A DNA stretch of 64,000 nucleotides, from assembly GCF_029522115.1 (NCBI RefSeq), contig NZ_JAKWFK010000003.1:310001-374000 (forward strand), given 5' to 3'. How positions within the stretch are numbered: the first letter of the stretch is position 1; every line of letters starts with the position of its first letter. This document shows positions 39,874-48,929 of this stretch, in pieces. The notes below the pieces were generated by a model. The model was not told the origin of the DNA and ran no database searches. It was given only the letters and a program-made list of their open reading frames with translations. The translations under genes and the position numbers were made by a program. This DNA comes from Trinickia sp. Y13 (lineage in GTDB: Bacteria > Pseudomonadota > Gammaproteobacteria > Burkholderiales > Burkholderiaceae).

Positions 39874-40863
39874 ATGACAGCGAACCCCGCAGCCCTGCCG
39901 CTGGGCCGTAAAGAACTGCTCGACTGCTATCGCAAGATGCGCACGATTCGCGAGTTCGAAGAGCGGCTGCACGTCGATTTCTCGCGCGGCGACATCCCCG
40001 GCTTCGTCCATCTCTATGCCGGCGAGGAAGCAGCCGGCGTGGGCATCTTGCACCACCTGCACGACGGCGACCGCATCGCCAGCACGCACCGCGGCCACGG
40101 CCATTGCATTGCAAAGGGCGTGGACGTGATCGGGATGATGAAGGAGATCTACGGCAAGACCGGGGGCTCCTGCAACGGTAAGGGCGGCTCGATGCATATC
40201 GCCGATCTGTCCAAGGGGATGATGGGCGCGAACGGCATTCTGGGCGCGGGCGCGCCCCTGATTTGCGGCGCTGCCTTAGCCGCGAAATTCCGCGGGAAAG
40301 GCGAAGTCGGAATCACGTTCGCCGGGGACGGGGCCTCGAATCAAGGCACCTTCCTAGAAAGCCTGAACCTCGCGGCGGTCTGGAATTTGCCCGTCATCTT
40401 CGTCATCGAAAACAACGGCTACGCGGAAGCGACGGCGCGCGAGTACGGCACCGCCGTCGATAGCTATGTCGATCGCGCGGCCGGCTTCGGCATTCCCGGC
40501 GTCACGGTGGACGGCACCGACTTTTTCGCCGTGCACGAAGCAGCGGGCGAAGTGATTCGGCGCGCTCGCGAGGGCGGTGGCCCGTCGCTGCTCGAATGCA
40601 AGATGGTGCGCTTTTACGGCCACTTCGAAGGCGACGCGCAGACCTACCGTGCCCCCGGCGAGCTCGACGACATCCGCGCCCATCGCGACTGCTTGAAGAT
40701 TTTCGCGGCGCGCGTCACCGAGGCCGGCGTGCTCACGAAGGGCGAACTCGAGGACATCGACAGCGAGATCGCCACGCTCGTCGAGCGTGCCGTGCAGGAA
40801 GCAAAGGCCGCGGAGCATCCCAAGCCTGCCGATCTGCTGACCGACGTCTACGTGAAGTATTGA
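39874..40863 (+). CDS. acoA: Acetoin dehydrogenase E1 component, alpha subunit
   Basis: Thiamine-diphosphate-dependent subunit that with AcoB cleaves acetoin, passing the acetyl group to lipoyl-AcoC and releasing acetaldehyde. 329 residues. The TPP/Mg motif runs from G151-D-G to E179-N-N (FAGDGASNQGTFLES ... FVIENNGY). YAGEEAAGVGILHHL and STHRGHGHCIAKG are typical of the E1-alpha family. AAAGGAG precedes the ATG. Confidence 0.94.
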   Translation: MTANPAALPLGRKELLDCYRKMRTIREFEERLHVDFSRGDIPGFVHLYAGEEAAGVGILHHLHDGDRIASTHRGHGHCIAKGVDVIGMMKEIYGKTGGSCNGKGGSMHIADLSKGMMGANGILGAGAPLICGAALAAKFRGKGEVGITFAGDGASNQGTFLESLNLAAVWNLPVIFVIENNGYAEATAREYGTAVDSYVDRAAGFGIPGVTVDGTDFFAVHEAAGEVIRRAREGGGPSLLECKMVRFYGHFEGDAQTYRAPGELDDIRAHRDCLKIFAARVTEAGVLTKGELEDIDSEIATLVERAVQEAKAAEHPKPADLLTDVYVKY

Positions 40864-40898
40864 ACCGCGAACCCGACGAATCAAAGGAAATACGCATC

Positions 40899-41918
40899 AT
40901 GGCCCGCAAACTCAGCATGAAGATGGCGATCAACGAAGCGATCGACCAGGAAATGACGCGCGATCCGAGTGTGATCATGCTCGGCGAAGACATTGTCGGC
41001 GGCGCCGGCGCCGAGGGCGAGAAAGACGCCTGGGGCGGCGTGCTCGGCGTGACCAAAGGCTTGTACGCGAAGCACGGCGATCGTTTGCTCGATACGCCCC
41101 TGAGCGAGAGCGCATACGTGGGCGCGGCGATCGGCGCCGCGGCGTGCGGCATGCGTCCGATCGCAGAACTGATGTTCATCGATTTCATGGGCGTGTGTTT
41201 CGACCAGATATTCAACCAGGCGGCCAAGTTCCGCTATATGTTCGGCGGCAAAGCGCAGACGCCGGTAGTGATCCGCTGCATGGTCGGTGCGGGGTTCCGC
41301 GCGGCCGCGCAACATTCGCAGATGCTCACGCCGCTGTTCACGCATATCCCCGGGTTGAAGGTGGTTTGCCCCAGCACGCCGTACGACACGAAGGGGCTGT
41401 TGATTCAATCGATCCGCGACGACGACCCGGTGATTTTCTGCGAACACAAGAACCTCTATGGATTCGAAGGCGACGTGCCGGAGAACTCGTATGCCATCCC
41501 GTTCGGCGAGGCCAATGTCGTGCGCGACGGCAAGCACGTATCGATCGTGACGTACGGATTGATGGTGCATCGCGCGCTGGAGGCGGCCACGCAGTTGGCG
41601 AAGGAAGGTATCGAAGCGGAGGTGATCGACTTGCGTACGCTGTCGCCGCTCGATATCGATACGGTGCTCGAGTCGGTGGAGAACACCGGTCACCTCGTGG
41701 TGGTCGACGAGGCCAGCCCGCGTTGCAACATTGCAACCGACATTTCGGCGCAGGTAGCGCAGCGCATTTTCGGTGCGCTCAAGGGGCCCATCGAGATGGT
41801 CGCGCCACCTCATGTGCCGGTGCCGTTCTCGCCGACGCTCGAAGATCTCTATATCCCGAGCAGCGCGCAGATCGCCGAGGCGGCGCGCCGCACACTGGGC
41901 AAGGGAGGGAAGCACTGA
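40899..41918 (+). CDS. acoB: Acetoin dehydrogenase E1 component, beta subunit
   Basis: Transketolase-like beta subunit pairing with AcoA. 339 residues from an ATG preceded by AAAGGAAA. Landmarks are VIMLGEDIVGGAGAEGEKDA, RLLDTPLSESAYVGAAIGAA, VIRCMVGAGFRAAAQHSQ and the C-terminal VVDEASPRCNIATDISAQ. The stop overlaps the acoC start (TGATG), so the two are translationally coupled. Confidence 0.95.
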   Translation: MARKLSMKMAINEAIDQEMTRDPSVIMLGEDIVGGAGAEGEKDAWGGVLGVTKGLYAKHGDRLLDTPLSESAYVGAAIGAAACGMRPIAELMFIDFMGVCFDQIFNQAAKFRYMFGGKAQTPVVIRCMVGAGFRAAAQHSQMLTPLFTHIPGLKVVCPSTPYDTKGLLIQSIRDDDPVIFCEHKNLYGFEGDVPENSYAIPFGEANVVRDGKHVSIVTYGLMVHRALEAATQLAKEGIEAEVIDLRTLSPLDIDTVLESVENTGHLVVVDEASPRCNIATDISAQVAQRIFGALKGPIEMVAPPHVPVPFSPTLEDLYIPSSAQIAEAARRTLGKGGKH

Positions 41919-43039
41919 TGGCCGCACAGATCATCCCTATCGTCATGCCCAAGTGGGGCTTGGAGATGCGCGAAGGCACCGTGCAGGACTGGCTCGTGAA
42001 GGAAGGCGAGCGCATCGACGTGGGCGAGGCGCTCGTCGATGTGGAGACCGACAAGATCTCCAATGCCGTCGAAGCCACGGATGCCGGGCTGCTGCGCCGG
42101 ATTGTCGCGCAGAGCGGCGAGACGCTTCCTGTCAAGGCGCTGCTCGGCGTGCTGGCCGACAGCGACGTGAGCGATGCGCAAATCGAGGCTTACGTCGCCG
42201 CATACGAGGTGCCGGCCGCCGGAGACGACGAGGGCGAGGCGGGGCCTTCGTTCGAGTATGCCGAGGTCGACGGAATCCGTATTCGCTACGCAAGGCGCGG
42301 GGCGGAGCAGGGCACGCCGGTGGTGTTCATTCACGGCTTCGGAGGCGACCTGAACAACTGGCTGTTCAACCTCGATGCCGTGGCCGATAAACATCCTGTC
42401 ATCGCACTCGACCTGCCCGGTCACGGACAGAGCCAAGCCAAATTGCCCGGCGCGTCGATTGCAACGCTGGCCGATTTCGTTCTGAAGTTCCTGCGTGCCG
42501 CCGAGGTGACGGGACCGGCCCACCTGGTGGGACATTCGATGGGAGGGGCCATTGCGATCCAGATGGCAGTCAGCTCCCCGGAGCGGGTGGCCAGTTTGGC
42601 GCTGGTCAGCCCGGCCGGCTTCGATGCCGAGATCAATGTCGGCTATACCGATGGCTTCGTGCAGGCGCAATCGAGACGTGAACTCAAGCCGGTATTGGAG
42701 CAGCTATTTGCCGATCCGCAATTGGTGAGCCGTCAGATGATCGACGACATGCTCAAGTTCAAGCGCATGGATGGTGTCGAACCGTTGCTCGCGGAACTGG
42801 GCGCGGCGCTCTTTGGCGGCGGCAGGCAATCGGCAGTGCTTGCCCATCACCTGGCAGCATTGGACAAGCCGGTGCTCGTGTTCTGGGGCAACGAGGACCG
42901 CGTCATTCCGGCGGCACAGGCAGCCAATGCGCCGTCGCATGCGAAGGTGATTCGATTCGACGCGACGGGGCACATGGCCATGCTAGAAAAAGCCAGCGAA
43001 GTGAACGCCGCGCTGCAACGCCATCTGTCCGGCGGTTGA
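41918..43039 (+). CDS. acoC: Acetoin dehydrogenase E2 (lipoyl domain + alpha/beta hydrolase)
   Basis: Acetyl-carrying component. Residues 1-80 form one lipoyl domain with the modified lysine at K46 (DVETDKISN). From about residue 115 it is an alpha/beta-hydrolase fold with a complete triad, S207 (VGHSMGGA), D327 (WGNEDRVIP) and H352 (DATGHMAML), instead of the usual E2 catalytic and subunit-binding domains. This layout is known for AcoC of Pseudomonas and Cupriavidus. 373 residues. No dihydrolipoamide dehydrogenase gene is in the cluster, so a housekeeping E3 must serve. Confidence 0.93.
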   Translation: MAAQIIPIVMPKWGLEMREGTVQDWLVKEGERIDVGEALVDVETDKISNAVEATDAGLLRRIVAQSGETLPVKALLGVLADSDVSDAQIEAYVAAYEVPAAGDDEGEAGPSFEYAEVDGIRIRYARRGAEQGTPVVFIHGFGGDLNNWLFNLDAVADKHPVIALDLPGHGQSQAKLPGASIATLADFVLKFLRAAEVTGPAHLVGHSMGGAIAIQMAVSSPERVASLALVSPAGFDAEINVGYTDGFVQAQSRRELKPVLEQLFADPQLVSRQMIDDMLKFKRMDGVEPLLAELGAALFGGGRQSAVLAHHLAALDKPVLVFWGNEDRVIPAAQAANAPSHAKVIRFDATGHMAMLEKASEVNAALQRHLSGG

Positions 43040-43047
43040 TGTCTTGT

Positions 43048-43066
43048 CCTTCCGGCCGCCGGAAGG
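43048..43066. other. Perfect hairpin between acoC and the butanediol dehydrogenase gene
   Basis: CCTTCCGG (43048-43055), loop CCG, CCGGAAGG (43059-43066), eight pairs, no T run. It may lower transcription of the last two genes or stabilise the upstream mRNA end. Confidence 0.45.
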
Positions 43067-43168
43067 CGGCCGGGTCTCGATTCTCTTTACGTCGCTCGAA
43101 TCGGCTTGCGGCCTGCGTTTTGTGCCGTCATGCCTTCGTGCGGGCAATAACATGTTCGGAGACACTTC

Positions 43169-44275
43169 ATGACTTCCTCGACCGACGCTTACCGCCACAC
43201 CATGCGCGCAGCCGTCTGGCACGGGCGGCACGACATTCGCGTCGAAACGGTTCCACTGCCCGCTGCTCCGCCCGAAGGCTGGGTGCAAATCCGCGTCCAT
43301 TGGTGCGGCATTTGCGGTTCGGATCTGCATGAATATCTGGCCGGCCCTGTGTTCATCCCCGTGGACACGCCTCATCCGCTGACCGGCATCCAAGGCCAGT
43401 GCATTCTCGGTCACGAGTTTTGCGGCGAGATCGCCGCGTTGGGGGCCGGCGTGCAAGGCTTCGCCGTGGGCGAGCGCGTGGCCGCGGACGCTTGCCAGCA
43501 CTGCGGCCATTGCTATTACTGCACGCATGGGATGTACAACATTTGCGAGAACCTCGCGTTCACCGGCCTGATGAACAATGGCGCATTTGCAGAGCTCGTC
43601 AATGTGCCGGCCAATCTGCTGTATAAGCTGCCTGATCGCTTTCCGACCGAGGCGGGGGCGTTGATCGAGCCGCTCGCAGTCGGCATGCACGCGGTGAAGA
43701 AGGCGGGTAACCTGCTGGGGCAGCATGTGGTTGTGGTGGGCTCGGGCACGATCGGCCTATGCACGATCGCGTGCGCGCGTGCGGCCGGAGCGGCGCAGGT
43801 CATTGCGCTCGAGAGGTCGGCGGCGCGCAAGGCGCGCGCGAAAGCGGTGGGGGCGAGCCACGTGATCGATCCATCCGCCTGCGATGCGTTGGCGGAGATC
43901 CGTCGTTTGACCGGAGGACTCGGGGCGGACGTGAGCTTCGAATGTATCGGGCACAAGGACACGGCAAAGCTTGCGATCGACACCATCCGCAAAGCCGGTA
44001 CGTGCGTGATGGTCGGCATCTTCGAGGAGCCGAGCAGCTTCAACTTTTTCGACCTCGTGTCCACCGAGAAGCATGTGATCGGCTCGCTCGCTTACAACGG
44101 GGAGTTCGCCGATGTGATCGCATTCATTGCCGATGGCCGCATCGACGTAACGCCGTTCATCACTGGCCGGATTCAGTTGGAGGACATCGTGGACAAGGGT
44201 TTCGAACAGTTGGTCCACCATAAGGAAAACAACGTGAAGATCATCGTGTCGCCGGGGGAGCGGGCGACCGTGTAA
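43169..44275 (+). CDS. Zinc-dependent 2,3-butanediol dehydrogenase-like alcohol dehydrogenase
   Basis: Medium-chain dehydrogenase expected to interconvert 2,3-butanediol and acetoin, feeding the dehydrogenase complex. 368 residues. The catalytic zinc site has C49 (CGICGSDLHEY), H82 and E83 (GHEF). The structural zinc lobe carries cysteines at 109, 112, 115, 118 and 126. The cofactor loop is VVVGSGTIGLCTI. The long loop PVDTPHPLTGIQGQCILGHE is typical of butanediol/sorbitol-type members. Position after acoC favours the butanediol role. Confidence 0.85.
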   Translation: MTSSTDAYRHTMRAAVWHGRHDIRVETVPLPAAPPEGWVQIRVHWCGICGSDLHEYLAGPVFIPVDTPHPLTGIQGQCILGHEFCGEIAALGAGVQGFAVGERVAADACQHCGHCYYCTHGMYNICENLAFTGLMNNGAFAELVNVPANLLYKLPDRFPTEAGALIEPLAVGMHAVKKAGNLLGQHVVVVGSGTIGLCTIACARAAGAAQVIALERSAARKARAKAVGASHVIDPSACDALAEIRRLTGGLGADVSFECIGHKDTAKLAIDTIRKAGTCVMVGIFEEPSSFNFFDLVSTEKHVIGSLAYNGEFADVIAFIADGRIDVTPFITGRIQLEDIVDKGFEQLVHHKENNVKIIVSPGERATV

Positions 44276-44303
44276 GCGCCGCTCGGGGTGCCGCTCGATC
44301 CAG

Positions 44304-45059
44304 ATGCCTATGTCATTCGATATCGTCGATTTCGAAATCGGTTCGGACGATCCGCTCGCCTCGGAGCAGGCGTTGCTATCGTTGGCTGGCGAGGGGCGGC
44401 GCGTTGCGCATCTGTGGGAGGCGCCGCGCTCGCTCGTGGTGCCGCGCAGCTATCGGCGCTACGCGGTGCTCGATCAGGCGCGGGCCGCGTTTGCGCGGCA
44501 CGGTTGTCCGGTTTACTTGCGAATGTCCGGGGGCGGGCTCGTTCCGCAGGGGCCGGGCATCGTCAATGTGAGCCTTGCATATCAAGTACGGGGGACGGTG
44601 GGCGAGCTTTCCGAAGCCGTGTATCGGCACCTATGCGAACTGTTGCGAAGGGCGCTTGGGATGTTGGGATTGGAGACGCATTGGCAGGCGGTGGAAGGCT
44701 CATTCTGCGACGGCCGCTTCAATCTGGCTTGGGGGCCGCCCGATGACATTCGCAAGATTGCCGGCACCGCGCAATACTGGCGTCGTCTCGAGGCGGCATC
44801 GGAAGGAACGTCGGCGCCGCTGCATGCGGTGCTGGCGCATGCTGTGTTGCTGGTCAGCGCCGATCCCGAGGAAATCAATCAACGCGCGAATGCGTTCGAA
44901 GCAGCTATCGGTAGCGGCAAGCACTACCTTGCCGGGCGGGTGATCAGCGTGCAGCAAGCGCTTTGCGCGGCGGGGTTGGGCCTCGCGCCGGCCGACCGGC
45001 TCGGCCGGGACGTCATGGCCGCACTGCGCTCCTGCGTCGCGGCGAGCAGCGCAGCATGA
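44304..45059 (+). CDS. Lipoate/biotin protein ligase-like (LplA family)
   Basis: 251 residues of the lipoate-biotin ligase fold. RMSGGG (73-78) corresponds to the RRxSGGG lipoate-binding loop and K151 in DIRKIAGTAQYWR to the catalytic lysine. FNLAWGPPDDIRKIAG aligns with the DLxxxxxKIxG segment of LplA-type enzymes. It starts 28 bases after the butanediol dehydrogenase gene, so a role in lipoylating AcoC is likely but inferred. Octanoyltransferase activity is an alternative. ATG 44310 is a possible second start. Confidence 0.75.
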   Translation: MPMSFDIVDFEIGSDDPLASEQALLSLAGEGRRVAHLWEAPRSLVVPRSYRRYAVLDQARAAFARHGCPVYLRMSGGGLVPQGPGIVNVSLAYQVRGTVGELSEAVYRHLCELLRRALGMLGLETHWQAVEGSFCDGRFNLAWGPPDDIRKIAGTAQYWRRLEAASEGTSAPLHAVLAHAVLLVSADPEEINQRANAFEAAIGSGKHYLAGRVISVQQALCAAGLGLAPADRLGRDVMAALRSCVAASSAA

Positions 45060-45101
45060 ACGACATCGCGGGTAGGCGGTTCGACCCGTAGAATGCGCGC
45101 C

Positions 45102-46298
45102 TCAGCCAGTAGCCCGCGATAGAAACGTGCTCAAGCGTTCGACGCCTTCGTCGAGCCGAGCGGCATCGCACGCGTAACACCATCGCAAAAAGCCTTCGCC
45201 CTCCGGACCGAATGCGCTTCCGGGCGCGAGCCCCAGCCGCGCCTCGCGCACGAGCCGTTTGCACAGCGCCAAGCTATCGTGCGCGCCTTCCACGCGGAAG
45301 AACACGTACATGGCGCCTTCCGGGGTATGCACGTCCACGCCCGGCAGCGCGGCGAGCGCATCGACGAGATGATCGCGTGCGCTGCGCAATCGCAATTGCT
45401 CGCTGCGCACGAACGCTTCGCCGTCGCGCACCGCGACGACTCCCGCTTCTTGCACGAACGCGGGCGCGCATGACGTGTTGTATTCGATGAGCTTACCCAG
45501 ATCCCCGGTCAGCGCCGCGGGCAGCACCATCCAACCGAGTCGCCACCCGGTCATGAGCCACGACTTGGAGAACGAGTTCACGCAGATGACCCGTTCGTCC
45601 CGCTCGGCAATATCCAAGAACGAAGGCGCGGCAGGTTGGCCGCCGTAATAGAGCCGCTCGTAGACTTCGTCGGCAAGGATCCAAATGCCATGTCTTCGGC
45701 AATGTTCGAGCACGGCCCGTTGCGCATCGCGCGGCATGACCCAACCCGTCGGGTTGCTCGGCGAATTGAGCGTCAGGAGCTTGGTGTCGGGCGTGAGCGC
45801 CGCCAGCAGCTTGTCGACGTCGAGCGTCCAACCGTGCGCGCCATAATCGAGCGAGACGGTTCGCACTTGCGCGCCGAGTATCTTCGGTATCTCGACGACG
45901 TTCGGCCATAACGGCGTGACGGCGACGGTGCGATCGCCCGGCCCCACGACCAATTGCGCGGCGAGCATGAGCGCGCTGACGCCGGCGCTCGTGACGGCCA
46001 CATGATCGACGGAGGTGGCGCCGTGCAATGCGCCGATATAGTCGGCCAGTGCGCCGCGCAAGGCGGGGACGCCCAGATTATGTGTGTAAAACGTCGCTCC
46101 ACGCGACAGCGCATCGGTCGCGGCGGCACGAATGAAGTCGGGGGTAACGCGGTCGGATTCGCCGAACCAAAACGGCAGCACATCCGGCACGCCCAAGCCG
46201 GCGTTGGCCACTTCACGGATGCGGGAGGCGCGTAGCTCCCGAATCGCGTCGCGGGCTGCGACGGGCGATTTCTCGGCGGGTGCAAGACTGGCGTTCAT
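45102..46298 (-). CDS. Class I/II PLP-dependent aminotransferase
   Basis: Fold-type I aminotransferase, 398 residues from ATG 46298 (an in-frame extension upstream is not convincing). YTHNLGVPALRGALADY, NSPSNPTGWVM (residues 178-188), the PLP-ring aspartate in ILADEVYERLYYGG (D210) and the Schiff-base lysine K245 in NSFSKSWLMTGWRLGW are intact. Closest in style to aspartate-like aminotransferases; substrate not determinable. Convergent with the lipoate-ligase-like gene; downstream of the MFS gene on the same strand with a 166-base gap. Confidence 0.85.
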   Translation of the reverse strand: MNASLAPAEKSPVAARDAIRELRASRIREVANAGLGVPDVLPFWFGESDRVTPDFIRAAATDALSRGATFYTHNLGVPALRGALADYIGALHGATSVDHVAVTSAGVSALMLAAQLVVGPGDRTVAVTPLWPNVVEIPKILGAQVRTVSLDYGAHGWTLDVDKLLAALTPDTKLLTLNSPSNPTGWVMPRDAQRAVLEHCRRHGIWILADEVYERLYYGGQPAAPSFLDIAERDERVICVNSFSKSWLMTGWRLGWMVLPAALTGDLGKLIEYNTSCAPAFVQEAGVVAVRDGEAFVRSEQLRLRSARDHLVDALAALPGVDVHTPEGAMYVFFRVEGAHDSLALCKRLVREARLGLAPGSAFGPEGEGFLRWCYACDAARLDEGVERLSTFLSRATG

Positions 46299-46464
46299 GA
46301 GGCTCGGTGTCCTTGGTCGAATGCGGGAAGGCGCATAGCCGTTCGGCGTGTCGTTCGAAGGAACCATACCAGGAACGAAAAAAGGGCGGTGGTGAATGCA
46401 ACCGCGCGCGGCGACTGCCGCAAGCATCGACCCGGGCTTCGAGCGGCGACGATCGTCGTCCTGC

Positions 46465-47634
46465 TCAAGACCGCTTCGCCGTCACCACATGCGCGCAGCA
46501 CGGAACGAGGCAAAACAAGCCGGCCAGCAGCCAGAAGGCGCAAGGCAGGCCGACTGCCTTGGCGACGAAGCCCACGCCGGCCGGTCCTACGAGATTGCCA
46601 GCATAGCCGGTAGTCGTGATGGCAGCGACGGCCAGCGCGGAGGGCATCGCCCGTTGCGATCCTGCACGGCGAAAGAGCACCGGAACGATGTTCGATGCGC
46701 CCAGACCGATCAGTAGAAATCCGGTCATCGCAACCAAGGCCATGGGGGCGGTGAGCAGGGTCGCGAAGCCGGCCGTGGCAAGGACGCCGCCCCACAGCAA
46801 CGTCGATCGATCGCCGAAGCGCGCCGTAATCGCGTCGCCCCCGAGCCGTCCCGCCGTCATGGCGATGGAGAAAAGTAGATAACCCAACCCGCCTCGACTG
46901 GCGAGCATGAGACCTTTCTCGGTCACGAGCAGCGCGCTCCAATCGAGCAGCGCACCCTCCACGAGGAAGGTAATGGCGGTGAGGCTTGCGAGCAGCAGTA
47001 CGATGCCTCGCGGCGCGGCGAAGAGCGGGCCGCCGTTGCGTTGAGCCCGTTCGAGCAGGCGTGGCTGCGCGATCGCCATCGCGACCAGCATCAGCACGGC
47101 GCACAGCACCGTGCTTGCCTGCGTCTCGATGTGCAAGGAAAGCAACAACGTCATCAAGCCCGACCCGGCGAACCCGCCGACGCTAAATAGCCCGTGAAAC
47201 CCCGACATCAACGGCTGGCCGGCGGCGCGCTCGACCTCGACGGCATGGACGTTCATCGCTACGTCCAGCGAGCCGAGCGATGCCCCGAAGGCCAAGAGCG
47301 TGAGGCCGAGCGTAAGAGGGGTGCTGGCGATGGTCAACAAAGGGAGGAACAGCGCAAGCCCGATGCCCCCTGCCACGATGATCGGCTTGCTGCCGTAGCG
47401 CGAGCTAAGCGCACCCGTGAGCGTCATCGCGATCACCGAACCCAGGCCGAGGCAAAGCAGCAAGAGCCCGAGCACACCCTCGTCGACGCCGAGCCGCTCC
47501 TTGGCGAAGGGTACGAGCGGCGCCCAACACGCCACGCCGAACCCCGCCACGAGGAAGGCCAACCGCGTGGCCAGACGCGTGGCGGGCGTGTCGGCCGGCG
47601 TTGTGCCGAACGCAGGCGAAGCGCGCGTGCTCAT
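46465..47634 (-). CDS. MFS transporter (YbjJ-like)
   Basis: Twelve hydrophobic segments in 389 residues, typical of major facilitator proteins. The conserved loop between segments 2 and 3 reads GALSSRYGSKPI and the equivalent second-half loop GDAITARFGDRST. FGASLGSLDVAMNVHAVEVE and SGFHGLFSVGGFAGS are hallmarks of the YbjJ/fucose-permease-like subgroup. The start codon overlaps the end of the DeoR gene by four bases, so the regulator probably controls this transporter. Substrate unknown, possibly a sugar. Confidence 0.82.
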   Translation of the reverse strand: MSTRASPAFGTTPADTPATRLATRLAFLVAGFGVACWAPLVPFAKERLGVDEGVLGLLLLCLGLGSVIAMTLTGALSSRYGSKPIIVAGGIGLALFLPLLTIASTPLTLGLTLLAFGASLGSLDVAMNVHAVEVERAAGQPLMSGFHGLFSVGGFAGSGLMTLLLSLHIETQASTVLCAVLMLVAMAIAQPRLLERAQRNGGPLFAAPRGIVLLLASLTAITFLVEGALLDWSALLVTEKGLMLASRGGLGYLLFSIAMTAGRLGGDAITARFGDRSTLLWGGVLATAGFATLLTAPMALVAMTGFLLIGLGASNIVPVLFRRAGSQRAMPSALAVAAITTTGYAGNLVGPAGVGFVAKAVGLPCAFWLLAGLFCLVPCCAHVVTAKRS

Positions 47635-48413
47635 TCGCTATCGGGACGTTCGGCTTTGACGACCGACGTACCCGCCTTCCATAAGCTCGCGCATTGCGCG
47701 TCCGAGACTTCGTATTCGACGACGACATGACCGATGGCCTTGATCGGCGCGACGCGATAGGGCGCGTGCGCGGCAAACTTGTCGGCTGTGGCAAGTGCTA
47801 CGCTATTGCGGCTGGCCGCGAGAGCTGCGCGCTTGAAGGTCGCATCGGCGACGCTCGCCGCACCGACGCCGGTCTTCGGCGACAGCGCGCACGCACCGAG
47901 GAAGCATCGATCGAACGCGAACTGTGCGACGGCTTGGACCGCGCTCGCGTCGATGCAGCCTCCGACCATGTGATCGACCGTTCCGCCGATCACGATCAGT
48001 TGCAAATCGGATCGTCGCAGCACGGCGGCTGCGATGTCGATCGAATTGGTCGCCACCGTCAGCTCGCGATCTTCCGGCAGTAACTCGACGAGCGCCAGAT
48101 TCGTGCTGCCGCTATCGAGGAACAGCAATTCGCCGGGCTCGATCAACGTCACGGCCGCGCGCGCCAATGCAGCCTTTTGCGCTCGGCCTTCATCGAGGCG
48201 CGCCGCCATCGGGGCCGAACCCGGCGCAATCGGCAACGCGCCGCCGTAGACGCGGCGGCAGCGCCCTTGCGCTGCCAGCGCGCGCAAGTCGCGCCGAATG
48301 GCGTCTTCCGATATGTCGTATTCGATCGCGAGGGCCGTCGCGACCACCGGCTGGCCCTGGGCGAGCCGGGCGGCGATCGCTTCGCGTCGAGCGAGAGGGA
48401 TGTCTTCGTTCAT
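47631..48413 (-). CDS. DeoR-family transcriptional regulator
   Basis: DNA-binding repressor of sugar-type operons, 260 residues from ATG 48413 (an in-frame start 57 bases upstream is possible). The N-terminal helix-turn-helix includes VATALAIEYDISEDAIRRDLR and RRVYGGALPI. The C-terminal DeoR sensor domain contains the sugar-phosphate-binding hallmarks LFLDSGSTNLALVE, VATNSIDIAA and LIVIGGTVD. Operon with the MFS gene; direct repeats upstream may be its operator. Confidence 0.88.
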   Translation of the reverse strand: MNEDIPLARREAIAARLAQGQPVVATALAIEYDISEDAIRRDLRALAAQGRCRRVYGGALPIAPGSAPMAARLDEGRAQKAALARAAVTLIEPGELLFLDSGSTNLALVELLPEDRELTVATNSIDIAAAVLRRSDLQLIVIGGTVDHMVGGCIDASAVQAVAQFAFDRCFLGACALSPKTGVGAASVADATFKRAALAASRNSVALATADKFAAHAPYRVAPIKAIGHVVVEYEVSDAQCASLWKAGTSVVKAERPDSE

Positions 48414-48445
48414 GCGGCTCATCATATCGTGCACAAACGAGAATG

Positions 48446-48466
48446 TAAACGTGCATAAACGTGCAT
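48446..48466. promoter_or_regulatory. Tandem repeat upstream of the DeoR gene
   Basis: AAACGTGCAT occurs twice head to tail (48447-48456 and 48457-48466), exactly one helical turn apart, with a degenerate third unit at 48426-48438 (ATCGTGCACAAAC). It sits 33 bases before the DeoR start codon, suiting an autoregulatory operator. Confidence 0.5.
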
Positions 48467-48616
48467 TCACTAAACATTCAGATACCCGCGTTCGCCGTGC
48501 GTGATGCTAGCTTCGCGACGGCGCGCGTTGTAACGTTGCGTTCCGGATGAACGCCAGAGCCGTAGGCGTACGGGCGGACGCTGTTCATCAAGACACTCAC
48601 TGGAACTGGAGGAAAC

Positions 48617-48910
48617 GTGATACTGGAAATGGCTCACATCGAAGTGCTGCCGGGGACGAACGCGGACTTCGAGGCGCGCGTCAAACAGGCCTTACCGCTG
48701 TTCGCGCGCGCGAAAGGCTGCGGCGGGGCGCAACTGCATCGTGTCGTGGAGCACGATGCCCGCTACGTGTTGGTCGTGCGATGGGAGACCGTTGAAGACC
48801 ACATGATCCATTTCCGGCAATCGGAGGACTTCCAGGTGTGGCGAGGCTTGGTTGGCGGCTTCTTTGCCAAGCCTCCCGAGGTCATTCATACGCAAGTGCG
48901 CGTCGAATAG
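48617..48910 (+). CDS. Antibiotic biosynthesis monooxygenase (ABM)-domain protein
   Basis: 97-residue dimeric ferredoxin-like fold protein. GTG start at 48617 preceded by GGAGG. ILEMAHIEVLPGTNADFEARV is the usual first strand and helix; LVVRWETVEDHMIHFRQSEDF is the signature second half. Members range from quinol monooxygenases to heme-degrading enzymes; no catalytic assignment is possible from sequence alone. Confidence 0.8.
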   Translation: MILEMAHIEVLPGTNADFEARVKQALPLFARAKGCGGAQLHRVVEHDARYVLVVRWETVEDHMIHFRQSEDFQVWRGLVGGFFAKPPEVIHTQVRVE

Positions 48911-48929
48911 ATTCAACGCGCTCGAACGC

